In this document: positions 9,836 through 18,549 of the stretch, in pieces
Numbering within the stretch: the first letter of the stretch is position 1
How the letters are laid out: each line of letters starts with the position of its first letter
Assembly (NCBI GenBank): GCA_020832305.1
Contig: JAFIEV010000082.1
Coordinates: forward strand, 186,001 to 250,000
Source of the DNA: Cyclobacteriaceae bacterium
Lineage (GTDB): Bacteria; Bacteroidota; Bacteroidia; Cytophagales; Cyclobacteriaceae
Direction: 5' to 3'
DNA: 64,000 nucleotides
Notes under the pieces: generated by a model
The model's database searches: none
What the model was told of the DNA's origin: nothing
Seen by the model: the letters and a program-made list of their open reading frames with translations, nothing else
Program-made: the position numbers and the translations under genes

Positions 9836-10912
9836 ATGGGAAATTCATTTGGGAAAATTTTTAACATCACCACTTTCGGAGAGTCGCATGGAAAGGCCAT
9901 CGGAGTGGTTATAGATGGTTGCCCTGCCGGCATCGATTTTGACGAAGCTTATATTCAGTCAGAGCTCGACCGCAGGAAACCAGGCCAGTCAAAAATCACC
10001 ACACAAAGAAAAGAAAGCGATACCTTTCAGGTACTTTCCGGCGTTTTTGAGGGGAAAACCACAGGTACTCCACTTGCCATTCTTATCCCCAATGAAGATC
10101 AGAGAAGCAAGGACTATTCGCATATCGCTGAAAAATTCAGACCTTCACATGCTGACTACACCTATGAGTTAAAATATGGTGTGCGTGATTACCGGGGTGG
10201 TGGAAGAAGCTCTGCCCGCGAAACGGCAGCCCGTGTAGCGGCCGGAGCCGTGGCCAAATTGTTTTTAAAAACCAAAGGAATTGATATAAAGGCATACGTT
10301 TCGCAGGTGGGAGACATAAGGGTAGATCCAGATTATACCAGTCTTGATTTATCAACCATTGAAGACAACATCGTGCGATGTCCTGATGCTGGCATCGCCG
10401 AAAAAATGATTGAGCGAATCGATGAAGTCAGAAAAAGCCGCGATACCATTGGCGGGGTTGTAAGTTGTGTAATTCATGGTGTTCCGGTGGGTCTTGGTGC
10501 CCCGGTATTTGACCGCCTTCATGCCGACCTGGGAAAAGGAATGCTCAGCATCAATGCCGTAAAAGGTTTTGAATACGGAAGTGGTTTTGAGGGCATCGCT
10601 ATGCTGGGCTCAGAACATAATGATGCTTTTATATCTGACGGCAGCAAAGTAATCACGCGCACCAACCATTCGGGCGGAATACAGGGAGGCATCAGCAATG
10701 GAATGGATATCTACTTCAGGGTGGCTTTTAAACCGGTAGCTACGATTATGCAGGATCAGGATAGCGTAGACGCACATGGAAATGCAGTTACGGTTAGTGG
10801 AAAGGGGCGTCACGACCCTTGTGTTGTACCCAGGGCTGTGCCCATTGTCGAAGCCATGTCGGCCCTGGTTATTGCAGACCATTATTTGAGGAACCTTACT
10901 GTAAAAGCTTAA
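9836..10912 (+). CDS. aroC: Chorismate synthase
   Basis: A 358-residue FMN-dependent lyase that converts 5-enolpyruvylshikimate-3-phosphate to chorismate, the last common step of aromatic amino acid synthesis. Signatures: [19 protein letters not shown] at the N-terminus, [20 protein letters not shown] near residue 120, and [18 protein letters not shown] near the C-terminus. The length is normal. The start ATG lies 48 bp after batD. No other shikimate-pathway gene is adjacent, so it is a scattered housekeeping gene. Confidence 0.97.
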   Translation: MGNSFGKIFNITTFGESHGKAIGVVIDGCPAGIDFDEAYIQSELDRRKPGQSKITTQRKESDTFQVLSGVFEGKTTGTPLAILIPNEDQRSKDYSHIAEKFRPSHADYTYELKYGVRDYRGGGRSSARETAARVAAGAVAKLFLKTKGIDIKAYVSQVGDIRVDPDYTSLDLSTIEDNIVRCPDAGIAEKMIERIDEVRKSRDTIGGVVSCVIHGVPVGLGAPVFDRLHADLGKGMLSINAVKGFEYGSGFEGIAMLGSEHNDAFISDGSKVITRTNHSGGIQGGISNGMDIYFRVAFKPVATIMQDQDSVDAHGNAVTVSGKGRHDPCVVPRAVPIVEAMSALVIADHYLRNLTVKA

Positions 10913-10940
10913 CTTCAGGCACTAAAAAACATACCGCCCT

Positions 10941-12302
10941 ATGAAAATTTTAAACTGGAAATCATACCCACTTCATAAAAAAATCTTGCTGGGTATGCTT
11001 TTCGGATTGCTCTTTGGTCTCCTGAGTATCTTTACTGGCATTCCCAATTCTTTTACCATCGATTACATAAAACCCTTCGGGGTTATTTTTGTGAACGCAC
11101 TGAAAATGATAGCCGTACCCCTGATTTTTGCATCTCTGATCATGGGGGTTGCCAATCTGGGGGATATAAGTAAGCTATCGCGTATGGGGGGAAAGACCAT
11201 CATGATTTATATTGGCACCACCCTTACAGCCACTACCATCGGCCTTTTATTAGTCAACCTGATCAAACCGGGTAAAATCGTAACAGAAACCACCCGCCAG
11301 GAAATTTTGGAAATTTATTCTGAAACCGCCGACATTACTACGGGAATGGCCAAAATAATTCTTGAACAAGGTCCATTGGAGCCCCTGGTACGTATTGTAC
11401 CTGAAAATATATTTGCAGCCGCCTCTCAAAATGCCAATATGCTTCAAGTGGTATTTTTTGCGCTTATTTTTGGAATTGCACTATTGAAAGTCCCCGAAAA
11501 AAGTGGCCGTACTGTTATTAATTTTTTCAACGGTCTCAACGATGTGGTGTTGAAACTTATCGATTTTATCATGATGACAGCTCCCTTTGGGGTTTTTGCC
11601 TTATTGGCATCACTGATTGTGGAGCTGGCCGGTGAAGATCCGGGTAAAGCAGTGGAAATATTAACCGCACTGGTAAGCTATTCATTTACAGTATTGGCCG
11701 GTTTGCTTTGTATGATGTTGATCATTTATCCATCATTATTTAAAATCTTTACGAATGTAAGCTATAAAACTTTTTTTAGAGGCATACGGGAGGCCCAGTT
11801 GCTGGCCTTCAGTACAAGCAGCAGTGCAGCCACCCTGCCAGTTACAATGGAATGTGTTGAAAAAAAACTTGGGGTTTCTGAAGAAATCAGCAGTTTTGTA
11901 CTCCCGCTTGGGGCAACCATCAATATGGATGGCACTTCGCTATATCAGAGTGTAGCCGCTGTATTTATCGCCCATGCCATGGGCTTTGATTTGAGCCTTG
12001 TACAGCAACTTACGATTGTCTTTACAGCCACCCTCGCCTCTATAGGTTCTGCGGGTGTACCAGGCGCCGGAATGGTTATGCTGGTGATCGTTCTGGAATC
12101 AGTAGGCTTACCTGCCGCAGGACTGGCACTTATTATTGCCCCTGATCGCCCGCTGGATATGTTCCGGACAGTTGTAAACATTACCGGCGATGCATCAGTT
12201 ACTATGGCAGTGGCAGCGACAGAAGGTCAGCCTCCCCGACCTAAAAAACGTATGAGTTTTAATTGGAAAAAACCTGTAAACAAAGAAGAAAATGATAACT
12301 AA
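10941..12302 (+). CDS. Dicarboxylate/amino acid:cation symporter (DAACS family)
   Basis: A 453-residue inner-membrane transporter of the glutamate/aspartate/C4-dicarboxylate family (GltP/GltT/DctA). About eight hydrophobic helices and two re-entrant hairpins are visible. The hallmark motifs are present: the serine-rich stretch AFSTSSSAATLPVTM, the NMDGT motif (GATINMDGTSLYQS) and the SIGSAGVPGAG hairpin. The final ASVTMAVA helix carries the conserved Asp region (TGDAS). Substrate specificity cannot be read from sequence alone; glutamate or aspartate is likely. The gene overlaps the following nfu gene by 11 bases, which suggests cotranscription. Confidence 0.92.
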   Translation: MKILNWKSYPLHKKILLGMLFGLLFGLLSIFTGIPNSFTIDYIKPFGVIFVNALKMIAVPLIFASLIMGVANLGDISKLSRMGGKTIMIYIGTTLTATTIGLLLVNLIKPGKIVTETTRQEILEIYSETADITTGMAKIILEQGPLEPLVRIVPENIFAAASQNANMLQVVFFALIFGIALLKVPEKSGRTVINFFNGLNDVVLKLIDFIMMTAPFGVFALLASLIVELAGEDPGKAVEILTALVSYSFTVLAGLLCMMLIIYPSLFKIFTNVSYKTFFRGIREAQLLAFSTSSSAATLPVTMECVEKKLGVSEEISSFVLPLGATINMDGTSLYQSVAAVFIAHAMGFDLSLVQQLTIVFTATLASIGSAGVPGAGMVMLVIVLESVGLPAAGLALIIAPDRPLDMFRTVVNITGDASVTMAVAATEGQPPRPKKRMSFNWKKPVNKEENDN

Positions 12303-12867
12303 AGACCGACCCGTTCATATTTACCTTGAAGCGAACCCCAACCCAAACTCATTGAAGTTTGTGTTGAATTTCATGATTGTTCCAGAGGCTGAAGCATTCG
12401 ATTTTCCAGACCTCGAAAGCGCAGAACACGCTCCGCTCGCTAAAAAATTATTTGCTCTCAGCTTCGTAAAAAGGGTATTTTACATGAGCAATTTTGTCAC
12501 GGTTACAAAAGACGAAACATCAGAATGGACCGAAATCCAGGATGAAATCAGAAATGTTATCAAAGATCATCTGGAAAACGGTGAGCCTGTTCTTGATACC
12601 ATGGCCCAAAAAGCCCCCTCAGGTGAAAACGATACCGAATTGGATATAAGAATTAAAAGCATTCTAGATGAATATATTAAACCAGCTGTGGAACAGGATG
12701 GTGGCGCCATTCAATATCACTCATTTAATGAAGGCGTTGTAAAAGTTTTGTTGCAAGGTTCATGCAGCGGTTGCCCATCATCTACCGTAACCCTTAAAGC
12801 AGGTATTGAAAACCTTCTCAAAGCAATGATACCCGAAGTTAAGTCTGTAGAGGCTGAAGGTATCTGA
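12292..12867 (+). CDS. nfuA: Nfu-type iron-sulfur cluster scaffold/carrier
   Basis: A 191-residue protein with an N-terminal Nfu_N domain (residues about 8-95, IYLEANPNPNSLKFVLN) and a C-terminal NifU-like domain (about 115-188). The C-terminal domain carries the CSGC cysteine pair that binds a transient [4Fe-4S] cluster in GSCSGCPSSTVTLKAGIE. It delivers Fe-S clusters to apo-proteins; likely clients here include IlvD and LeuC, encoded elsewhere in the window (inference). The start overlaps the symporter stop. A strong terminator follows 34 bp after the stop. Confidence 0.9.
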   Translation: MITKDRPVHIYLEANPNPNSLKFVLNFMIVPEAEAFDFPDLESAEHAPLAKKLFALSFVKRVFYMSNFVTVTKDETSEWTEIQDEIRNVIKDHLENGEPVLDTMAQKAPSGENDTELDIRIKSILDEYIKPAVEQDGGAIQYHSFNEGVVKVLLQGSCSGCPSSTVTLKAGIENLLKAMIPEVKSVEAEGI

Positions 12868-12900
12868 TCAACATTGTCATCATGGACCATTATACGAGAA

Positions 12901-12930
12901 AAGGAGGCACGTGCTTGAGCCTCCTTTTTA
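12901..12930 (+). terminator. Intrinsic terminator after nfu
   Basis: An 8-bp stem AAGGAGGC/GCCTCCTT with a 10-nt loop, running into a short T tract (TTTTT counting the last stem bases). Confidence 0.85.
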
Positions 12931-12939
12931 TATACACCC

Positions 12940-12968
12940 TTGTGCTAAACAACTATCCTTTATGTTTG
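12940..12968 (+). promoter_or_regulatory. Candidate promoter for the AraC-type regulator
   Basis: TTG at 12940-12942, an 18-bp spacer and TATGTTTG (12961-12968), an exact TAnnTTTG match. It lies directly after the nfu terminator. A start here would give a 5' untranslated leader of about 165 nt before the ATG at 13139; that leader holds no ORF or hairpin I can support. Confidence 0.45.
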
Positions 12969-13138
12969 CACCCGAATTTACCAATTGTGGACTAATGTTT
13001 GTTGATCAAATTTAGTGAGGAACAAAGACTATTATATTCCAAATCGTAAATTTGAATTTCTAAATCGTACAATTTGAGTGCTCGTTGAAAATTGAGATTT
13101 TTTAAAAGTATCTGAATAATTTTTCATATCATGCCTAC

Positions 13139-14299
13139 ATGAATACCGAGATCATCAAGGTAATAATTTTGTTAAATCCCATTTATGTCACTTTATTCTG
13201 GGCCATCGTGCTCAGTCTATATGATCCTGATAAACATCCTACAAAAGTTTTCCTGGGTATTTTTATGTGGGTGTCCTTTATCTTGTACCTTTCGCATCTA
13301 TTTTATTTTCTGCCAGCCTACAACATATATCGTTACCTCGATGCATTTTATATTCTGGCTATGCTGTTGGTATATCCGCTTTACTATATATATGTGCGTA
13401 TTTTAACCATCGACCCACATTTCAGATTTAATTTACATAGCAAATACCTCTTATTACCAGCATTATTTTTTATTTTAAGTGTCGCCGGGCATTTTAGCCT
13501 CAGTGAAAGTGAGGTATTTTATTTTTTCAGTGAAATTCTTCAAGGTAGCTCAAAGCCCGAAGGTAAATTCTTGTTTATGAAGTCAGTTTACATTGCTTCA
13601 AGACTGGCATTTTTCCTGCAGGTAGTTGTTTATCTATACCTGAGCTTTCAACTGATTCGAAGACATAATCGCAGAATTCAGGATTTTTATTCAAATCTTG
13701 AAGATAAAAAATTGGCCTGGGTACAATTTTTCAATGTTTCGCTTGCAGTTACTGCTCTAATGAGCCTGGTATTTGTATTAATTGGTCGCGAAACCTTCAG
13801 CGCACATTCCGGATGGCTGGCCATGCCCTCTGTGATATTCAGCATATTGCTTTTCAGTATTGGTTTACTCGGCAACCGGCAAAGCAGATTGAAAGATTTA
13901 GAAAACCGTGAAGATCATGAGGTTCTTCAAAATGAAAATCAAAGTATTGCCAGCGATTTTAACCATGAATTGATTGAAAAACTTCAGCATTTATTTTCAG
14001 CAAGCCAGATATTTAAAAACCCTGAATTAAAAATCTGGGACCTGGCCGCTAAGCTTGGCACCAATCGCACCTATGTTTCGCGAATTATAAACCAGGAATA
14101 TTCCCGTAACTTTTGCAATTTTGTTAATTTACACCGCATTCAGTTTGCCAGGGAACTGATGCTAAACAAGCCTGAACTCAGCAATGAGGAAATAGCTGAA
14201 GCCTCTGGTTTTGGTTCCTTAAATTCATTTTACCGCGCTTTCAAACTGGAATTAAAATGCTCAGTGGGTGAATACAGAAGCAAAATAAAACGCCATTAA
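13139..14299 (+). CDS. Membrane-anchored AraC-family transcriptional regulator
   Basis: A 386-residue regulator with an N-terminal membrane module of about seven hydrophobic helices (residues about 5-240) and a C-terminal AraC/XylS helix-turn-helix domain (about 285-385). The latter shows LKIWDLAAKLGTNRTYVSRIIN and the second-helix signature EEIAEASGFGSLNSFYRAFK. This architecture is common in Bacteroidota and is thought to pass an envelope or ligand signal to DNA. It lies 69 bp upstream of the agmatine/GABA gene cluster on the same strand and is the natural candidate regulator of it, but no binding site was identified. Confidence 0.88.
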   Translation: MNTEIIKVIILLNPIYVTLFWAIVLSLYDPDKHPTKVFLGIFMWVSFILYLSHLFYFLPAYNIYRYLDAFYILAMLLVYPLYYIYVRILTIDPHFRFNLHSKYLLLPALFFILSVAGHFSLSESEVFYFFSEILQGSSKPEGKFLFMKSVYIASRLAFFLQVVVYLYLSFQLIRRHNRRIQDFYSNLEDKKLAWVQFFNVSLAVTALMSLVFVLIGRETFSAHSGWLAMPSVIFSILLFSIGLLGNRQSRLKDLENREDHEVLQNENQSIASDFNHELIEKLQHLFSASQIFKNPELKIWDLAAKLGTNRTYVSRIINQEYSRNFCNFVNLHRIQFARELMLNKPELSNEEIAEASGFGSLNSFYRAFKLELKCSVGEYRSKIKRH

Positions 14300-14368
14300 A
14301 ATTTTATCCTTTTTTACTAATTTTATTGGAAATAATGGTATGACAGCTATAAATTTCAGGCTGATTCA

Positions 14369-15685
14369 ATGCAAAATTTCACCTTTATGTCAGATTTAGC
14401 CGAAAAAAGAAGGAGGCTCGTCAGTAATGGAGTGGGTATTTTTAACCCTTCAACAGCCGAAAGTGCAAAAAATGCGATCATTACTGACGCAAACGGACGA
14501 AAGTTGATCGATTTTGCCGGTGGCATTGGCGTTGTAAATGCCGGCCATTGCCCGCCTCCCGTGGTGAAAGCAGTACAGGAACAGGCAGCTAAACTTATGC
14601 ATACCTGTTTTAATGTGGCAACCTATGAAAAGTATCTTGAATTGGCCCAAATTCTGGTCGATCTTTTTCCGCATGGTGACGCTGGAAAAGTAATGCTTAC
14701 CAACACCGGTGCAGAGGCTGTGGAGAATGCCATTAAAATTGCCAGACAATACACCAAAAGGCAAGCCATCATCTGTTTTACAGAAGCCTTTCACGGCCGT
14801 AGCATGATGGCTATGTCTCTGACAAGTAAAACAGGTTATAAAAAAAATTGTGGTCCATTTGCACCCGAAATCTATCGCATTCCTTTTCCCAATATGTACA
14901 AACTTGCCGGTGATAAAAATGAAAATGACTTTGCCATGCAATGTCTTAATGATCTCGAAGCTGCATTTAAAACCATGGTCGACCCAAACAGTGTAGCCGC
15001 CATTATCATAGAGCCAGTACAGGGTGAGGGAGGGTTCAACGTAACGCCCGTAAAATATTTACAGGGCCTTAGAAAAATATGTGACCAATATGGTATATTA
15101 CTGATCATAGACGAGGTACAATCCGGTTTCGGAAGAACTGCAAAATGGGCTGCTTATATGCATTATGATATAGAGCCAGACCTGTCAACCTGGGCAAAAT
15201 CGATGGGATCTGGAATGCCCATCGGCGCAGTGATCGGGAGAAAAGAGGTGATGGACGGTGCTGCGCCGGGAACCATCGGTGGCACTTATCCGGGCAATCC
15301 GGTTTGTTGTGCAGCAGCTATTGCTACCATTAATTATATGAAAGAAATCGATATAAACGGCCTGGGTCAAAAAGTGGGTGAAGTCATCAGGAAAAAAATG
15401 TTGGAATGGCAAAAACAATACCCTCAAACAATTGGGGATGTGAGAGGTCTGGGCGCCATGCTGGCCATGGAACTTGTCCATGATGGCGACCCGGCCAATC
15501 CTGCTACAGAAACCACCTCAAAAATTATTTGGAAAGCCGCCGAAAAAGGACTGCTGATTTTAGGGGCCGGCACTTATGGCAATGTAATCCGCATACTTTC
15601 TCCGCTCACCATAGAGAGGCCTGAACTGGAAAAAGGCTTACATCTTCTGGGTGAATCTATACATGAGGTGATAAATCCGGCTTGA
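14369..15685 (+). CDS. Class III aminotransferase, GabT-like
   Basis: A 438-residue PLP-dependent omega-aminotransferase. It has LIDFAGGIGVVNAGHCPP (substrate loop), GAEAVENAIKIAR (phosphate-binding turn), AFHGRSMMAMSLTSK, IIIEPVQGEGGF, LIIDEVQSGFGRT (Asp pairing with the PLP ring nitrogen) and STWAKSMGSGMPIGAVIG with the Schiff-base Lys. It most resembles 4-aminobutyrate aminotransferases, but putrescine or another omega-amine is possible given the adjacent agmatine deiminase gene one base downstream. An ATG at 14387 (MSDLAEK) is an alternative start. A second family member lies at 21617. Confidence 0.88.
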   Translation: MQNFTFMSDLAEKRRRLVSNGVGIFNPSTAESAKNAIITDANGRKLIDFAGGIGVVNAGHCPPPVVKAVQEQAAKLMHTCFNVATYEKYLELAQILVDLFPHGDAGKVMLTNTGAEAVENAIKIARQYTKRQAIICFTEAFHGRSMMAMSLTSKTGYKKNCGPFAPEIYRIPFPNMYKLAGDKNENDFAMQCLNDLEAAFKTMVDPNSVAAIIIEPVQGEGGFNVTPVKYLQGLRKICDQYGILLIIDEVQSGFGRTAKWAAYMHYDIEPDLSTWAKSMGSGMPIGAVIGRKEVMDGAAPGTIGGTYPGNPVCCAAAIATINYMKEIDINGLGQKVGEVIRKKMLEWQKQYPQTIGDVRGLGAMLAMELVHDGDPANPATETTSKIIWKAAEKGLLILGAGTYGNVIRILSPLTIERPELEKGLHLLGESIHEVINPA

Positions 15686-15686
15686 A

Positions 15687-16946
15687 ATGAAAAGGTTAAA
15701 GGTTATTATCTTTCTGTGTATCCCGATTTGGTTTTCGTGCCAGAATAATTCCCCCGCAACTCATGAAACGAAATTTGTAAAACCTGCTGAATTTGAAACA
15801 CAAAGAGAATTCTGGACAGCCTGGCCTCATGATGATCACGCACGGGGCTATTCCAACACCGAAGTACTGCTAGAAATGATCATGGCCGTTGCACCATTCC
15901 AAAAAGTGGTATTAATTGTTCCCAATGACAGCATCAAAAACCATTGTTATGAACTTTTTTATGAATTGGACATAGAAAGTGATTCCCTCGATCTGATTGA
16001 ATTTCCCTATGAAGAATTTTGGGTGCGGGATATGGGTCCCGTATTTGTAAAGGACCAGCATGGTATGGAAGCTTTACTCGATTTTGGCTTTAATGCCTGG
16101 GGTTATACACCAGAAGGACATCAGGATGATGTTCTGGACCGAAGAATTGCCAACATGCTTAAACTTCCTGTTTACCAACCTGGCCTTACCACCGAAAGTG
16201 GCAATCATGAAGTCAATGGAAAAGGTACGCTCATTCTTACCAAAGCAGTAGAAATGAACAGAAACCCCGGTATATCCATAAAGGAAATAGAAAACATTTA
16301 CAAAAAATATCTGGGTGCAAACAACATCATCTGGATCGAACATGGGCTTCTCGAAGACCGCCATAGTTTTGAAGGACCACTGCCTTTGGGAAAAGGAGAT
16401 TCTGCCTATACGGTACTTACAACCGGTGGACATATAGACGAGTTTGTGCGCTTTGTCAATGACAGTACCTTAATGCTTGCCTGGCCTTATGAAGATACGG
16501 TTTGTTATATTCAACGTGAAAATGCAGTTCGTCTTGAGGCAGCTTATCAGATTCTGAAGCATTCGCAACTCGAAGACGGCAGGCCCATACAAATTATCAA
16601 AGTTCCTTTGCCTCCTCTTATCATTATAAAAATGTCACCTGGCGATTATGTTTATGATGAATTGCGAAAATTGAATTATGAAAATGGACATGTTTTTCCG
16701 GATGGAAAAAGTATAAAGGTTATCGGAGCAGCCAGTTATCTCAATTTTGTCATAACCAATCAAGTCGTTCTGGTTCCGGTTTACGGAAATGATGATTCGC
16801 CGCCTTCATGGCATGAAAAAGACCAGCAGGTGATGGAAATATTTAAAAGTGTTTTTCCTGGTAAGTTAATCATACCAATAAATTCTCTTGCCGTAAATCT
16901 GGGAGGGGGTGGTATGCATTGTATAACTACTTACAGACCATTATAA
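15687..16946 (+). CDS. Agmatine deiminase-family protein, probable lipoprotein
   Basis: A 419-residue member of the peptidyl-arginine/agmatine deiminase family, which hydrolyses agmatine to N-carbamoylputrescine and ammonia. Core signatures: EFWVRDMGPVF (residues about 109-119), TTGGHIDEFVRF, and the C-terminal GGGGMHCIT with the nucleophilic Cys at about 412. The usual EGGxxHxxG segment appears as ESGNHEVNGKGT, a variation. The N-terminus (MKRLKVIIFLCIPIWFSCQNN) looks like a lipoprotein signal with Cys at 18, although the lipobox WFSC is weak. That would place the enzyme outside the cytoplasm, unlike the usual agmatine deiminase. It follows the aminotransferase gene by one base and is presumably coexpressed with it. 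Confidence 0.82.
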   Translation: MKRLKVIIFLCIPIWFSCQNNSPATHETKFVKPAEFETQREFWTAWPHDDHARGYSNTEVLLEMIMAVAPFQKVVLIVPNDSIKNHCYELFYELDIESDSLDLIEFPYEEFWVRDMGPVFVKDQHGMEALLDFGFNAWGYTPEGHQDDVLDRRIANMLKLPVYQPGLTTESGNHEVNGKGTLILTKAVEMNRNPGISIKEIENIYKKYLGANNIIWIEHGLLEDRHSFEGPLPLGKGDSAYTVLTTGGHIDEFVRFVNDSTLMLAWPYEDTVCYIQRENAVRLEAAYQILKHSQLEDGRPIQIIKVPLPPLIIIKMSPGDYVYDELRKLNYENGHVFPDGKSIKVIGAASYLNFVITNQVVLVPVYGNDDSPPSWHEKDQQVMEIFKSVFPGKLIIPINSLAVNLGGGGMHCITTYRPL

Positions 16947-17098
16947 CGGGCTTGTGGTACAAATAAAGGAATTGAATACCTTGTCTTAAGACCATGAATT
17001 TGATCCCTATAGAATGCAGGTGGGAAAGTAAGTGTGATCTATGTTCATTCCCTGCTTAGCGGATATAAAAGTACAATTGAAAAACAAATTATAATCTG

Positions 17099-18544
17099 AT
17101 GAAACCTGAAACCTTATACATTAACGGCAAATGGGTAGCTGCTTCAGATAATGGAGAATGGGCGGTTACAGATCCTGCCAATGAAGAAATTATAGAGTTT
17201 GTGAGTTTTACCAGTGATAAACAGGATGTCGAAGATGCAATTGAAGCAGCATTTTCAGCAGTGGAAAGCTGGAGAAACACAAACATTTACACGAGGGCCT
17301 CTATTCTTTCCAATGCAGCTAAACTCATGCGAGACAATCTCGATGAGCTTGCCAGGCTCGCAGTAAAAGAGAGCGGCAAACCTTTTGCCGAAGCAAGAGG
17401 TGAATGGTTGGTAGCCACACGATTTTTTGACTGGTTTGCCGGGGAATGTAAGAGAGCGTATGGATATACCATTCCATCGTCCAGAGATGGCAAACGCATG
17501 ATGACCATACGTCAGTCCCTGGGTGTGGTTGGTATTATTACAGCCTGGAATTTTCCATCTTACAATCCGGCCAGGTCTCTTTCTGCAGCATTGGCCGCTG
17601 GTTGTTCAGTCATTCTCAAAGCTTCGGAATACACGCCACTCACTGCCATCGCCATGGTCAAGAAACTGGAAGAAGCCGGTCTGCCCAAAGGTGTTGTCAA
17701 TTTAATTAACGGTGAACCCGGTATTATAGGGGATGCATTACTTGCTGACGCGAGGGTGCGGAAAATAAGCTTTACAGGTTCCACCGTAGTAGGTCAATAT
17801 TTGTATAAAAATGCCTGGGCCAACCTGACCCGCTTATCGCTTGAGCTCGGCGGCAACGCTCCGGTTATTATTACTGAAAAATCTGATATTGAAAATCTGG
17901 CCCACCAGGCTGTGGTTACCAAGTCGAGAAATTGCGGTCAGGTTTGTGTTGCGCCGCAGCGATTTATACTCCATGAAAGTATCGCTGAATCCTTTTTAGA
18001 ACAATGTGTTGAGCATGCTAAAAGCCTGGTTTTAGGGCATGGTCTTTCTGAAAGTACACAAATGGGGCCCCTAATCAATGCAAAGCAAAGAGAAAGGCTG
18101 GAAGAAATGCTTACAGAAGCCAAATCACAAGGTGTTGAAATACTCTGTGGAGGCCAAAGACCGGGTTCACCTGAAAAAGGATACTTCTTTAAACCTACCA
18201 TTGCATTGGATACCAAGGCGAAAAGCAGCCTTTTTCAAAAAGAAATTTTCGGACCCGTAATGCCTGTAACAACCTATAAATCACTTGAAGAGGCTGTAAA
18301 GCTTGCCAATCAAACAGAATACGGCCTGGCCGCTTATGCCTTCAGCAAAGACCTCAATGAAGCTTTATACCTGGCCGAAAAACTTGAATTTGGTATGGTC
18401 GGCATCAATGAATGGGCACCCCATGCCACCGAAGCACCTTTCGGTGGCTGGAAGAAAAGTGGCATGGGGGCAGAGGGTGGCCATACCGGCTTGTATGAAT
18501 ACATGGAAGAAAAACTGATCAGTATAGGCGGACTTAACTTTTAA
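17099..18544 (+). CDS. NAD(P)-dependent aldehyde dehydrogenase
   Basis: A 481-residue aldehyde dehydrogenase, closest in pattern to succinate-semialdehyde or aminobutyraldehyde dehydrogenases. Catalytic features: TAWNFPSYNPARS (oxyanion Asn at about 151), KISFTGSTVVGQ (cofactor site), LSLELGGNAPV (general-base Glu at about 249) and RNCGQVCVAPQRF (nucleophilic Cys at about 283). In this cluster it would oxidise 4-aminobutanal to GABA or succinate semialdehyde to succinate; sequence alone does not separate these. Six bases separate its stop from the next start, indicating an operon. Confidence 0.9.
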   Translation: MKPETLYINGKWVAASDNGEWAVTDPANEEIIEFVSFTSDKQDVEDAIEAAFSAVESWRNTNIYTRASILSNAAKLMRDNLDELARLAVKESGKPFAEARGEWLVATRFFDWFAGECKRAYGYTIPSSRDGKRMMTIRQSLGVVGIITAWNFPSYNPARSLSAALAAGCSVILKASEYTPLTAIAMVKKLEEAGLPKGVVNLINGEPGIIGDALLADARVRKISFTGSTVVGQYLYKNAWANLTRLSLELGGNAPVIITEKSDIENLAHQAVVTKSRNCGQVCVAPQRFILHESIAESFLEQCVEHAKSLVLGHGLSESTQMGPLINAKQRERLEEMLTEAKSQGVEILCGGQRPGSPEKGYFFKPTIALDTKAKSSLFQKEIFGPVMPVTTYKSLEEAVKLANQTEYGLAAYAFSKDLNEALYLAEKLEFGMVGINEWAPHATEAPFGGWKKSGMGAEGGHTGLYEYMEEKLISIGGLNF

Positions 18545-18549
18545 AAATT

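Noticed and set aside
14450-14941. A 163-residue minus-strand ORF within the first aminotransferase
   Set aside because: Antisense to conserved PLP-enzyme motifs, no recognisable features.
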